A stretch of DNA of 7,106 nucleotides from Actinomycetes bacterium (lineage in GTDB: Bacteria; Actinomycetota; CALGFH01): contig JASLIH010000663.1 of assembly GCA_030152105.1 (NCBI GenBank), positions 1 through 7,106 of the forward strand, in the 5' to 3' direction. Positions 1 through 6,042 of this stretch are shown in pieces. Both the position numbers and the translations under genes were made by a program. The notes under the pieces are model-generated. The model was given only the letters and a program-made list of their open reading frames with translations. It was not told the DNA's origin and made no database searches. How positions within the stretch are numbered: the first letter of the stretch is position 1; each line of letters opens with the position of its first letter.

Positions 1-945
1 GGCGAAGCGAAGCTTCAGGGTGACGGTGCGGCCGGCCAGGCCGGCCTCCCGCAGCCGCCGGCCCACCCGCACACAGCAGCGCAGCACCTCGCGGGCCAGC
101 TGGCCGGGGTCGTCGATGTCGGCGGCGAAGGTCTCCTCGGAGCCGACCGACTTGGCCGCCTCGAACGGCACCACCTCGCGGTCGTCGCGGGCCCAGGCCA
201 GCTCGTGGAGCTGGGCCCCGGCGGCCGGGCCGAGGGCCCGCTCCAGGGTCGCTCTGGAGGTGGCGGCGACGTCGCCGACGGTGCGCAGGCCGTAGCGGGC
301 CAGCACGTCGATGGTGGCCTGGCCGGCCCCCCAGAGGGCGTCGACCGGCAGCGGGTGCAGGAAGGCGAGGGCCCGCCCGGGCGGGACGACCAGCAGGCCG
401 TCCGGCTTGCCGCGGGTCGAGGCCAGCTTGGCCAGGAACTTGCTGGCGGCGACGCCGACGGTCAGGGCCAGCCCGGCCTCCCGGCGGACCCGGTCCCGCA
501 GCAGCCGGGCCGCGGCCACGGCGTCGCCGAACAGCGCCCGCGCCCCGCGGACGTCCAGGAAGGCCTCGTCGAGCGCGAGCGGCTCGACCAGCGGGGTGAT
601 GCTCTGGAAGATGCCCATCACCGTGGCCGAGGCCCGCCGGTAGGCGGCGAAGTCGGGCGGGACGGCCACCGCCTGGGGACATAGGCGGCGGGCTCTGGCC
701 ATCGGCATGGCGTTGCGGCAGCCGAACGCCCTCGCCTCATAGGAGGCCGAGGTGACCACCCCGCGCCCGCCGGTCCCGCCGACCAGCAGCGGGCGGCCCC
801 GCAGGGACGGGTCCTTCTGCACCTCGACGCTGGCGTAGAAGGCGTCCAGGTCGGCGTGGAGGATCCCCAGCCCGGCGGCCTCGCCGGGCTCCAGCGGCCG
901 CCCGCCGGCGATCACCTCACCGGTCGGCCGCACCGGGGTGTCCAT
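1..945 (-). CDS. dinB: DNA polymerase IV (Y-family translesion polymerase), 3'-truncated by the window edge
   Basis: This is a translesion DNA polymerase that copies past damaged template bases. The window shows 315 residues with no stop, so the C-terminus, including any beta-clamp-binding tail, lies outside. Visible motifs are HADLDAFYASVE at residues 30-41, SYEARAFGCRNAMP at 68-81, and LALDEAFLDV at 123-132. By homology the metal ligands are Asp32, Asp126 and Glu127, and Tyr37 sits at the steric-gate position that excludes ribonucleotides. A helix-hairpin-helix-like thumb segment lies near 199-227. The little-finger domain begins near 250 and carries KSVGSEETF at 265-273. Family members usually start only a few residues before the first Asp motif, so this protein has about 20 extra N-terminal residues if ATG 945 is right. 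The in-frame GTG at 915 is an alternative start. No clear Shine-Dalgarno precedes ATG 945. The gene is divergent from the carotenoid operon. The family is certain; the exact DinB subgroup is not. Confidence 0.95.
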   Translation of the reverse strand, partial: MDTPVRPTGEVIAGGRPLEPGEAAGLGILHADLDAFYASVEVQKDPSLRGRPLLVGGTGGRGVVTSASYEARAFGCRNAMPMARARRLCPQAVAVPPDFAAYRRASATVMGIFQSITPLVEPLALDEAFLDVRGARALFGDAVAAARLLRDRVRREAGLALTVGVAASKFLAKLASTRGKPDGLLVVPPGRALAFLHPLPVDALWGAGQATIDVLARYGLRTVGDVAATSRATLERALGPAAGAQLHELAWARDDREVVPFEAAKSVGSEETFAADIDDPGQLAREVLRCCVRVGRRLREAGLAGRTVTLKLRFA

Positions 946-1029
946 GGCGAGCAGGCTACCTGGACACTGTGACGCGACGGGGCGCTAGAAGGTGCATCCG
1001 ACTAGGATGCTGGCATCGAAGAAGCATGC
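946..1029. promoter_or_regulatory. Divergent intergenic region between dinB and crtE
   Basis: These 84 bp must hold the 5' control signals of both divergent genes. On the plus strand, TAGGAT at 1003-1008 fits the TANNNT form of a -10 box and would place the transcript start about 15 nt before the crtE ATG, but no convincing -35 lies 16-19 bp upstream. On the minus strand, TAGCCT (complement of 953-958) also fits TANNNT and would start dinB transcripts almost at its ATG, which would be leaderless. I see no actinobacterial-type LexA/SOS box. These are pattern matches by eye, not mapped promoters. Confidence 0.45.
994..1017. repeat. Alternating inverted half-sites (GCATC/GATGC) before crtE, possible operator
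   Basis: The sequence GCATCC-GACTA-GGATGC at 994-1010 is an inverted repeat with perfect 6-bp arms. Its right arm forms a second inverted repeat, GATGC-TG-GCATC, at 1006-1017. Three half-sites therefore alternate in orientation, and the middle one can pair with either neighbour. The cluster overlaps the candidate -10 TAGGAT at 1003-1008, as expected for a repressor site. The repeats are directly visible; the operator role is inferred and the binding protein is unknown. An alternative is a pair of competing small hairpins in the leader RNA. Confidence 0.4.
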
Positions 1030-2175
1030 ATGACGACCTTGACCAGCCCCAGAGGAAGCCCCAGCCAGGTGACCGAGGCCCCCCAGCCCGTCGCGGCGTC
1101 CCCCCTGGACGCCGAGGGCGTCCGCGCCCGGGTCGACCGGGCCCTGGCCGCCCTGCTCGACCAGGAGCTGTCGGCTCTCGGGTTCCTGGGCAAGGACAAC
1201 GGCCCCGTCACCGACGCCCTGTCCCGGTTCGCCCTCCAAGGGGGCAAGCGGCTGCGGCCGGCCTTCGTGTACTGGGGCTACCGCGGGGCGGGGGGCGCCG
1301 CCGACGGCCCCGAGGCCGACGCCGCCATCCGGGCGTCCTGCTCGGTCGAGCTGCTGCACGTCTGCGCCCTCATCCACGACGACATCATGGACGGCTCCGA
1401 GGTCCGGCGGGGCCGCCCGGCCATGCACGTCGGCTTCGCCGGCCTGCACCGCGGCCTGGCCTGGCGGGGCGACCCGACCGCCTTCGGCGAGGGCGCGGCC
1501 ATGCTCATGGGCGACCTGGCCTTCACCTGGGCCGATGTCGCCCTGGCCGACGCCGGCCTGCCCGACGACCGGCTGGCCGCCGCCCTGCGGGTCTTCAACC
1601 GGCTGCGCTCGGAGCTGATGGGCGGCCAGTACCTTGACCTGGTCGAGGCCCGCCGGGGCGCCCCCGACGAGGACGCCGTCCGCCGGGTCCTGACCTACAA
1701 GTCGGGCAAGTACACCATCGAGCGGCCGCTGCACCTGGGCCACGCCCTGGCCGCCGGCGCCCCCGGCCTGACCGGGGCCTACTCGGCCTACGGGCTGCCG
1801 CTGGGCGAGGCCTTCCAGCTCCGCGACGACATCCTGGGGGTGTTCGGCGCCCCCGAGGTGACCGGCAAGCCGGCCGGGGACGACCTGCGCGAGGGCAAGG
1901 AGACCTACCTCGTCATGCTGGCCCGCCAGCGTGCCGACCGGGCCGGGCGGCAGCTGCTGGAGAGCGCCCTCGGCAACGCCAAGCTGTCCGAGGACGACGT
2001 CGCCGACCTGCGCCGGCTGATCGCCGGCTGCGGCGCGGTGGACGCCACCGAGGCCCGCATCGCCGTGCTCCTGGCCCAGGCCAAGGACGCCCTGGCCAGG
2101 GCCGGCGGGATCACCGAGCCGGCCCGGGAGGCGCTGGCGGCGCTGGCCGACCACGTCACCGACCGGAACGCCTAG
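1030..2175 (+). CDS. crtE: Geranylgeranyl diphosphate synthase (polyprenyl synthetase family)
   Basis: This cytosolic trans-prenyltransferase condenses isopentenyl diphosphate with allylic diphosphates, most likely to the C20 compound geranylgeranyl diphosphate, the precursor of phytoene. The 381-residue protein shows the family motifs in order: GGKRLRP at 71-77, the first Asp-rich motif HDDIMD at 116-121 with following arginines (VRRGRP), YKSGKYT at 223-229, the second Asp-rich motif QLRDDILG at 263-270, and GKPAGDDLREGK at 279-290. The first Asp-rich motif is the short DDxxD form, without the two-residue insertion of many other bacterial enzymes. The ATG at 1030 is preceded by a weak purine stretch (GAAGAAG, 1018-1024), and an in-frame TAG at 1003-1005 blocks any longer start. 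Adjacent crtI and crtB support the carotenoid role. Product chain length is inferred from context, so idsA-type naming is possible. Confidence 0.93.
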   Translation: MTTLTSPRGSPSQVTEAPQPVAASPLDAEGVRARVDRALAALLDQELSALGFLGKDNGPVTDALSRFALQGGKRLRPAFVYWGYRGAGGAADGPEADAAIRASCSVELLHVCALIHDDIMDGSEVRRGRPAMHVGFAGLHRGLAWRGDPTAFGEGAAMLMGDLAFTWADVALADAGLPDDRLAAALRVFNRLRSELMGGQYLDLVEARRGAPDEDAVRRVLTYKSGKYTIERPLHLGHALAAGAPGLTGAYSAYGLPLGEAFQLRDDILGVFGAPEVTGKPAGDDLREGKETYLVMLARQRADRAGRQLLESALGNAKLSEDDVADLRRLIAGCGAVDATEARIAVLLAQAKDALARAGGITEPAREALAALADHVTDRNA

Positions 2176-2181
2176 CCGGCC

Positions 2182-3657
2182 ATGGCGGCACAGACGGTGG
2201 TCGTCGGGGCTGGGCTGGCCGGCCTGTCGGCCGCCATCCACCTGGCCGCCGCCGGCCGCGACGTGGTCGTGGTCGAGGCCGAGGCGGTCCCGGGCGGGCG
2301 CTGCGGCACGGCCACCGCCGGCGGCTACCGCTTCGACACCGGGCCCTCGGTGCTGACCATGCCCGAGGTGGTGCGCTCGACCGTCGGGGCGGCCGGCGAG
2401 GAGCTGGACGACTGGCTCGAGCTGGCCCCGCTCGACCCGATCTACCGGCTCACCTTCCACGACGGGGCCCGCCTGGACGTCGTGCCCGGGGCCGAGCGGA
2501 TGGCGGCCGAGGTCGAGCGGCTCGCCGGCCCCGAGGAGGCCGCCCGCTACCTGGCCTTCCGCGCCCACCTGGGGCGGATGTTCGAGGCCGAGTGGAGCCA
2601 GTTCATCGACCGGAACTTCGACGGCCCAGCCGACCTGGCGCGGCCGCTGGCCCTGCTGCGGCTGGCCCGCCTCGGCGGCTTCCGCCGGCTGCACAACCTG
2701 GTCGCCACCCACCTGAGCGACTGGCGGCTGCGCCGGGCCCACACCTTCCAGGCCCTCTACACCGGCCTGTCGCCGTTCGACGCCCTCGGCATCTACGCCG
2801 TGGTCGCCCACATGGACACCGTCGGCGGGGCCTGGTTCCCCCGCCAGGGCGGCATGCACGCCCTCGCCCTGGCCCTGGCCGGGGTGGCCGAGAAGGCCGG
2901 GGCCAGCCTGCGGCTCTCGACCCGGGTCGAGCGGGTCGAGGGCGGGCCGGGCGGGGTCACCGGGGTCGTCCTGGCCGGCGGCGAGCGCCTGGCCGCCGGC
3001 GACGTGGTCGCCACCAGCGACCTGCCGGCCGCCTACGCCCACCTGCTGCCCCCGGCGGCCAGGGACTGGCGGGTGCAGCGGCGCCGGCTCCACTGGTCGC
3101 CCTCCTGCTACCTGGTCCACCTGGGACTGACCCGCCAGCTCGAGGGCCAGGCCCACCACACCGTCCACCTGGGCCGCGACTGGAAGGCCACCTTCGAGGC
3201 CCTGACCCGCCACGGCGGCATCCAGCTCGACCCGAGCCTGCTGGTCACCTACCCCTCCCCCGAGGACCCCGAGGCCGCCCCGCCGGGCCACGCCACCCTG
3301 TTCGTGCTCGAGCCGACGGCCAACACCCGGGCCGGGCTGGACTGGGCCGAGACCGGGCCGCGGCTGCGCGAGCGGCTGTACGGCCGCCTGGCCGCCCTCG
3401 GCTACGGCGACCTGCGCCGCGACAGTGCGGTCGAGCTGGTCGTCGACCCGCCCGCCTGGGAGGCCCAGGGCCTGTCGGCGGGGACGCCGTTCTCCCTCGA
3501 CCACCGGTTCAGCCAGACCGGCTGGCTGCGGCCGCAGAACGCCTCGGCGGGCGTGCCCGGCCTGGTGTTCGCCGGCATGGGCACCGTGCCCGGGGTCGGG
3601 GTGCCGATGGTGCTGATCTCGGGCCGCCTGGCCGCCGAGCGGGTGCTGGCCCGATGA
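2182..3657 (+). CDS. crtI: Phytoene desaturase (FAD-dependent, CrtI type)
   Basis: This flavoprotein oxidoreductase introduces double bonds into phytoene, usually giving lycopene, and acts at the membrane where its lipophilic substrate sits. The 491 residues are the normal CrtI length. The N-terminus carries the dinucleotide-binding fold: GAGLAG at 9-14, the acidic Glu32 that ends the second strand and should contact the ribose, and PGGRCGT at 37-43. The C-terminus has the carotene-desaturase signature, seen as FAGMGTVPGVGVPMVLISG at residues 463-481. The start lies 6 bp after the crtE stop, with no good Shine-Dalgarno of its own, so translation probably depends on ribosomes arriving from crtE. 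The stop overlaps the crtB start (ATGA). CrtI rather than CrtN or CrtO is inferred from the neighbouring C40-type synthases. The number of desaturation steps cannot be read from the sequence. Confidence 0.93.
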   Translation: MAAQTVVVGAGLAGLSAAIHLAAAGRDVVVVEAEAVPGGRCGTATAGGYRFDTGPSVLTMPEVVRSTVGAAGEELDDWLELAPLDPIYRLTFHDGARLDVVPGAERMAAEVERLAGPEEAARYLAFRAHLGRMFEAEWSQFIDRNFDGPADLARPLALLRLARLGGFRRLHNLVATHLSDWRLRRAHTFQALYTGLSPFDALGIYAVVAHMDTVGGAWFPRQGGMHALALALAGVAEKAGASLRLSTRVERVEGGPGGVTGVVLAGGERLAAGDVVATSDLPAAYAHLLPPAARDWRVQRRRLHWSPSCYLVHLGLTRQLEGQAHHTVHLGRDWKATFEALTRHGGIQLDPSLLVTYPSPEDPEAAPPGHATLFVLEPTANTRAGLDWAETGPRLRERLYGRLAALGYGDLRRDSAVELVVDPPAWEAQGLSAGTPFSLDHRFSQTGWLRPQNASAGVPGLVFAGMGTVPGVGVPMVLISGRLAAERVLAR

Positions 3658-4589
3658 GGCTGGCCGTCGCCACCCAGCCGCGGACCCTGGGGGCGGCCTA
3701 CGAGCGCTGCCGCCAGCTCCATGCCCGCCACGGCCGCACCTACTACCTGGCCACGCTGCTGCTGCCGCGCTGGAAGCGGCGCCACGTCCACGCCCTCTAC
3801 GGGTTCACCCGCTACGCCGACGAGATCGTCGACGACCTCGACTCGACCCTCGACAGAGCGGGCCAGGCGGCCGCCCTGCGGGCCTGGGGGGAGCGCTTCT
3901 TCGCCGGCCTGCGCGGCCAGCCGTGCCAGGACCCGATCCTGCCGGCCGTGCTCCACACGGTCCGGGCCTTCGACCTGGACGTGGCCGACTTCGAGCGGTT
4001 CCTCTCCTCGATGGCCATGGACCTGCACACCGACGGCTACCGGACCTACGACGACCTGTGTGGCTACATGGAGGGCTCGGCGGCCGTGATCGGGACCATG
4101 ATGGCCCCGATCCTGGAGTCCTCGGACCCGCCGGCCGCCCGGGAGCACGCCCGCCAGCTCGGCCTGGCCTTCCAGCTCACCAACTTCATCCGCGACATCG
4201 GCGAGGACGCAGAGCGCGGGCGGGTCTACCTGCCGGAGGCCGACCTGGAGCGGTTCGGGGTCGGCCGGGCCGACCTGGCCTCCGGGCAGGCCGCCCCGGC
4301 CGTCCGGGAGCTGCTGGCCTTCGAGACCGAGCGGGCCAGGGCCCACTACCGGGCCGCCGAGCCGGGGATCGAGCTGCTCGTCCCCTCCTCACGGCCGTGT
4401 GTCCGGGTCGCCTTCGACCTGTACGGCGGCATCCTTGACGAGGTCGAGCGGGCCGGCTACCAGGTCCTGGCCCGCCGGGTGGCGGTCCCCCGACACCGAC
4501 GCCTCGGCGTCGCCGGCCGCCACCTGATCGCCGCCCGGGCCGCCGCCCGGGCCGAGCGCCGCGTCAGCGTCGCCACCCCTGGACGATGA
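3654..4589 (+). CDS. crtB: Phytoene synthase (squalene/phytoene synthase family)
   Basis: This enzyme condenses two geranylgeranyl diphosphate molecules head to head into phytoene, the first committed carotenoid step. The 311 residues match the usual family length. The first Asp-rich motif is YADEIVDD at 54-61, and the second is QLTNFIRDIGED followed by AERGRVYLP, spanning 174-194, with Asp181 and Asp185 as magnesium ligands. A typical C-terminal stretch, YGGILDEVERAGYQV, lies at 257-271. The ATG at 3654 overlaps the crtI stop as ATGA. It is the right start because HARHGRTYYLATLLLP begins at residue 23, as expected for the family. The same frame is open a further 354 codons upstream, but that translation is Pro/Arg/Gly-rich nonsense antiphase to crtI. 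The last codon overlaps the next gene in another ATGA. A squalene-forming role is unlikely given crtE and crtI alongside. Confidence 0.94.
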   Translation: MRLAVATQPRTLGAAYERCRQLHARHGRTYYLATLLLPRWKRRHVHALYGFTRYADEIVDDLDSTLDRAGQAAALRAWGERFFAGLRGQPCQDPILPAVLHTVRAFDLDVADFERFLSSMAMDLHTDGYRTYDDLCGYMEGSAAVIGTMMAPILESSDPPAAREHARQLGLAFQLTNFIRDIGEDAERGRVYLPEADLERFGVGRADLASGQAAPAVRELLAFETERARAHYRAAEPGIELLVPSSRPCVRVAFDLYGGILDEVERAGYQVLARRVAVPRHRRLGVAGRHLIAARAAARAERRVSVATPGR

Positions 4590-5395
4590 GCACGGCGGTC
4601 GCGCCGGGAGCCACCGCCGCCCCGCCCCGTCCGGCCCGCCGCCGGGGCCTTCGCGCCGCCCTCGTGCTCGCACTGGTGGTGGCGGCCGCCGACGGGTTCC
4701 TGCTCTGGGGCCGGGCGCTGGCCACACCGGTCGGGGCCGAGCAGGCCGCAGCCAGCTTCCTGACCGCCCCGGCGACTCCCGGGGACCTGCCCGGGCCGCG
4801 GCCGCCGGCCGGGGTCTACCACTACCGGACCAGCGGGCATGAGCGGGTCGACCGGTTCGGGATCGAGCGGGCCTACCCGGCGGAGACGGTCAGGGTGATC
4901 AGCTGGCGGGGCGGCTGCCGCTGGCGCGAGACGGTGCCCATCTTCACCGAGCATGTGGAGACCTACGACTTCTGCGCCGGCGGGGCCGACGACGACGACT
5001 TCGCCTCCTCGACCAGCCTGACCTACTTCCTGGTGCCGGGCGTCCAGCGGTTCGCCTGCGCCCCCGTCGGCCGGCGCCTGCTCACCGGGCGGGCGCCCGG
5101 CAGCTCGCGGAGCTGGCGCTGCGTCGACGGCGCCTCGGTCTCGGCCAACACCACCCTCTACCTCGGCCCCGAGACCGTCCAGACCGGCGCCGGCCCGGTC
5201 GCGACCCGCCACCTGCGCCTGCTCAGCGCCCTCTCCGGCCAGTCGTCGGGCGGGGCCGTCCGCGACCTCTGGCTGGACCGCGACGGCCTGGTCGTCAAGG
5301 AGGAGCGCCAGGTCGCCCTGCGGGTCCACTCGGGGTTCGTCGGCCTGCTCAGCTACGAGGAACGAGCCAGCTTCCTGCTCAGCCGCCGGCCCTGA
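4586..5395 (+). CDS. Uncharacterised membrane-anchored extracytoplasmic protein coupled to crtB
   Basis: I do not recognise a characterised family. The 269-residue product has a basic N-terminal segment (ARRRGLR, 17-23), one hydrophobic segment at about 24-40, and then a soluble domain of about 225 residues. This predicts a signal anchor with the bulk of the protein outside the membrane. The domain has exactly four cysteines, at 111, 130, 158 and 179, enough for two disulfides. It also has an acidic run, ADDDDF (134-139), GVYHYRTSGHE at 76-86, and a likely beta hairpin, LWLDRDGLVVKEERQ, at 228-242. There is no lipobox cysteine near the hydrophobic segment and no enzymatic motif I can name. 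The GVYxYxTxG opening and four-Cys pattern remind me of unannotated exported actinobacterial proteins, but that is memory, not a search. The start overlaps the crtB stop (ATGA), so it is almost certainly translated with the carotenoid enzymes. It is not a lycopene cyclase by topology. A lipid- or pigment-handling role is speculation. Confidence 0.85.
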   Translation: MSTAVAPGATAAPPRPARRRGLRAALVLALVVAAADGFLLWGRALATPVGAEQAAASFLTAPATPGDLPGPRPPAGVYHYRTSGHERVDRFGIERAYPAETVRVISWRGGCRWRETVPIFTEHVETYDFCAGGADDDDFASSTSLTYFLVPGVQRFACAPVGRRLLTGRAPGSSRSWRCVDGASVSANTTLYLGPETVQTGAGPVATRHLRLLSALSGQSSGGAVRDLWLDRDGLVVKEERQVALRVHSGFVGLLSYEERASFLLSRRP

Positions 5396-5406
5396 CCGAT
5401 CTCAGG
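5391..5406 (+). repeat. Small inverted repeat at the 3' end of the crt operon
   Basis: CCTGA-CCGATC-TCAGG forms a 5-bp-arm inverted repeat that includes the stop codon of the preceding gene (5393-5395). It is too short, and lacks a following T-run, to be called an intrinsic terminator. Transcription from the crt unit could continue into the tetR gene. Confidence 0.25.
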
Positions 5407-5441
5407 TAGCATATTTCAACGGTTGGAGAGTTCAGGGAGGG
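5407..5441 (+). promoter_or_regulatory. tetR leader: candidate -10, palindrome CAACGGTTG and strong Shine-Dalgarno
   Basis: This short stretch is noticeably AT-richer than the rest of the window. TAGCAT at 5407-5412 fits a TANNNT -10 box, although no matching -35 is visible upstream. The palindrome CAACGGTTG at 5417-5425 would sit at or near the transcript start, a usual place for a TetR autoregulatory operator. AGGGAGGG at 5434-5441, 7 nt before the ATG, is the best ribosome binding site in the window and fixes the tetR start. The -10 and operator roles are inferred. Confidence 0.45.
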
Positions 5442-5448
5442 CGAAGCG

Positions 5449-6042
5449 ATGGCACGGACCGGCCGGCGGCCCGGGGTCTCGGGGACCAGGGAGGCGATCC
5501 TTGACGCCGCCCGGCGCGCCTTCGCCGAGCACGGCTACCAGCACGCCACCATCCGCGGGGTGGCCGACCTGGCCGGCGTCGACCCGGCCCTGGTCCACCA
5601 CTACTTCGGCACCAAGCAGGCCCTGTTCGTGGCCGCCGTCCAGCTCCCGGTGAACCCGGTCGAGCAGCTGATGGCCGTCCTGGCCGAGGACCCGGCCCAG
5701 GCGGGCGAGCGGATGGTCGAGCTGTTCCTGTCGATCTGGGACCACGCCGCCGACCAGAGCCCGCTGCTGGCGCTGGTCCGCTCGGCCGTCGGCGACGAGC
5801 ACGCCGCGGCCATGCTGCGCGAGTTCATCACCGAGGAGGTCCTCGGCCAGATCGCCCACCGGCTCGGCAGCCCCGACGCCCGGCTGCGGGCGACGCTGGT
5901 CGGCTCTCAGATCATCGGCCTGGCCATGGCGCGCTACATCGTCAAGGTCGAGCCGCTCGCCTCGGCCCCGGCGGCCCAGGTGGTGGCGTCCATCGGCCCG
6001 ACCCTGCAGCGCTACCTGACCGGCGACATCGGGGCCCCTTAG
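5449..6042 (+). CDS. TetR/AcrR-family transcriptional regulator
   Basis: This is a one-component repressor-type regulator of 197 residues, a normal family length. The N-terminal DNA-binding domain runs from about residue 13 (TREAILDAARRAFAEHGY) through the helix-turn-helix at about 33-55 (ATIRGVADLAGVDPALVHHY), followed by FGTKQALF, the classic end of the TetR_N domain. The remaining 140 residues form the all-helical ligand-binding and dimerisation domain, whose ligand cannot be read from sequence. The ATG has a strong Shine-Dalgarno (AGGGAGGG), unlike the crt genes, so it is translated independently. It lies 53 bp downstream of the crt unit on the same strand and may regulate itself through the palindrome at 5417-5425. 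Control of the crt genes is possible but unproven: the palindrome before crtE has a different sequence. Its stop overlaps that of the converging gene. Confidence 0.93.
   Translation: MARTGRRPGVSGTREAILDAARRAFAEHGYQHATIRGVADLAGVDPALVHHYFGTKQALFVAAVQLPVNPVEQLMAVLAEDPAQAGERMVELFLSIWDHAADQSPLLALVRSAVGDEHAAAMLREFITEEVLGQIAHRLGSPDARLRATLVGSQIIGLAMARYIVKVEPLASAPAAQVVASIGPTLQRYLTGDIGAP

Noticed and set aside
20..684. Several plus-strand open frames opposite dinB
   Set aside because: Arg/Ser/Pro- or Gly/Gln-rich shadows of the dinB coding strand, which has unmistakable polymerase motifs.
961..991. TGGACA at 961-966 as a -35 element for crtE
   Set aside because: The spacing to TAGGAT at 1003 is about 36 bp, far too long, and the nearer A/T-containing hexamer at 986 is a poor -10 at 19 bp spacing.
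969..1637. A 222-codon plus-strand frame overlapping the crtE start, including an ATG at 1026
   Set aside because: Arg/Pro/Gly-rich translation out of phase with crtE. The ATG at 1030 opens the frame with the prenyl synthase motifs.
985..3504. An 839-codon open frame on the minus strand, antisense to crtE and most of crtI
   Set aside because: Its translation is a monotonous Gly/Gln/Val/Pro/Ala mix with no recognisable motif. It is fully antisense to two genes with intact family signatures. Long antisense open frames are expected where third codon positions are almost all G or C.
2592..3653. A 354-codon upstream extension in the crtB frame, suggesting a fusion protein
   Set aside because: The extension is Pro/Arg/Gly-rich nonsense overlapping crtI. 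Phytoene synthase homology begins at once after ATG 3654, which also forms a standard ATGA overlap with crtI.
3402..4346. A 314-codon minus-strand open frame over the crtI/crtB junction
   Set aside because: Compositional shadow of crtI and crtB with no family motifs.
4457..5329. A 290-codon minus-strand open frame opposite the crtB end and the unknown gene
   Set aside because: Low-complexity, Gly/Ala/Arg/Pro-rich translation. The plus-strand frame has a coherent signal anchor, spaced cysteines and operon coupling.
5391..5406. Intrinsic terminator between the crt unit and tetR
   Set aside because: The arms are only 5 bp and no T-run follows, so it is recorded only as a small inverted repeat.
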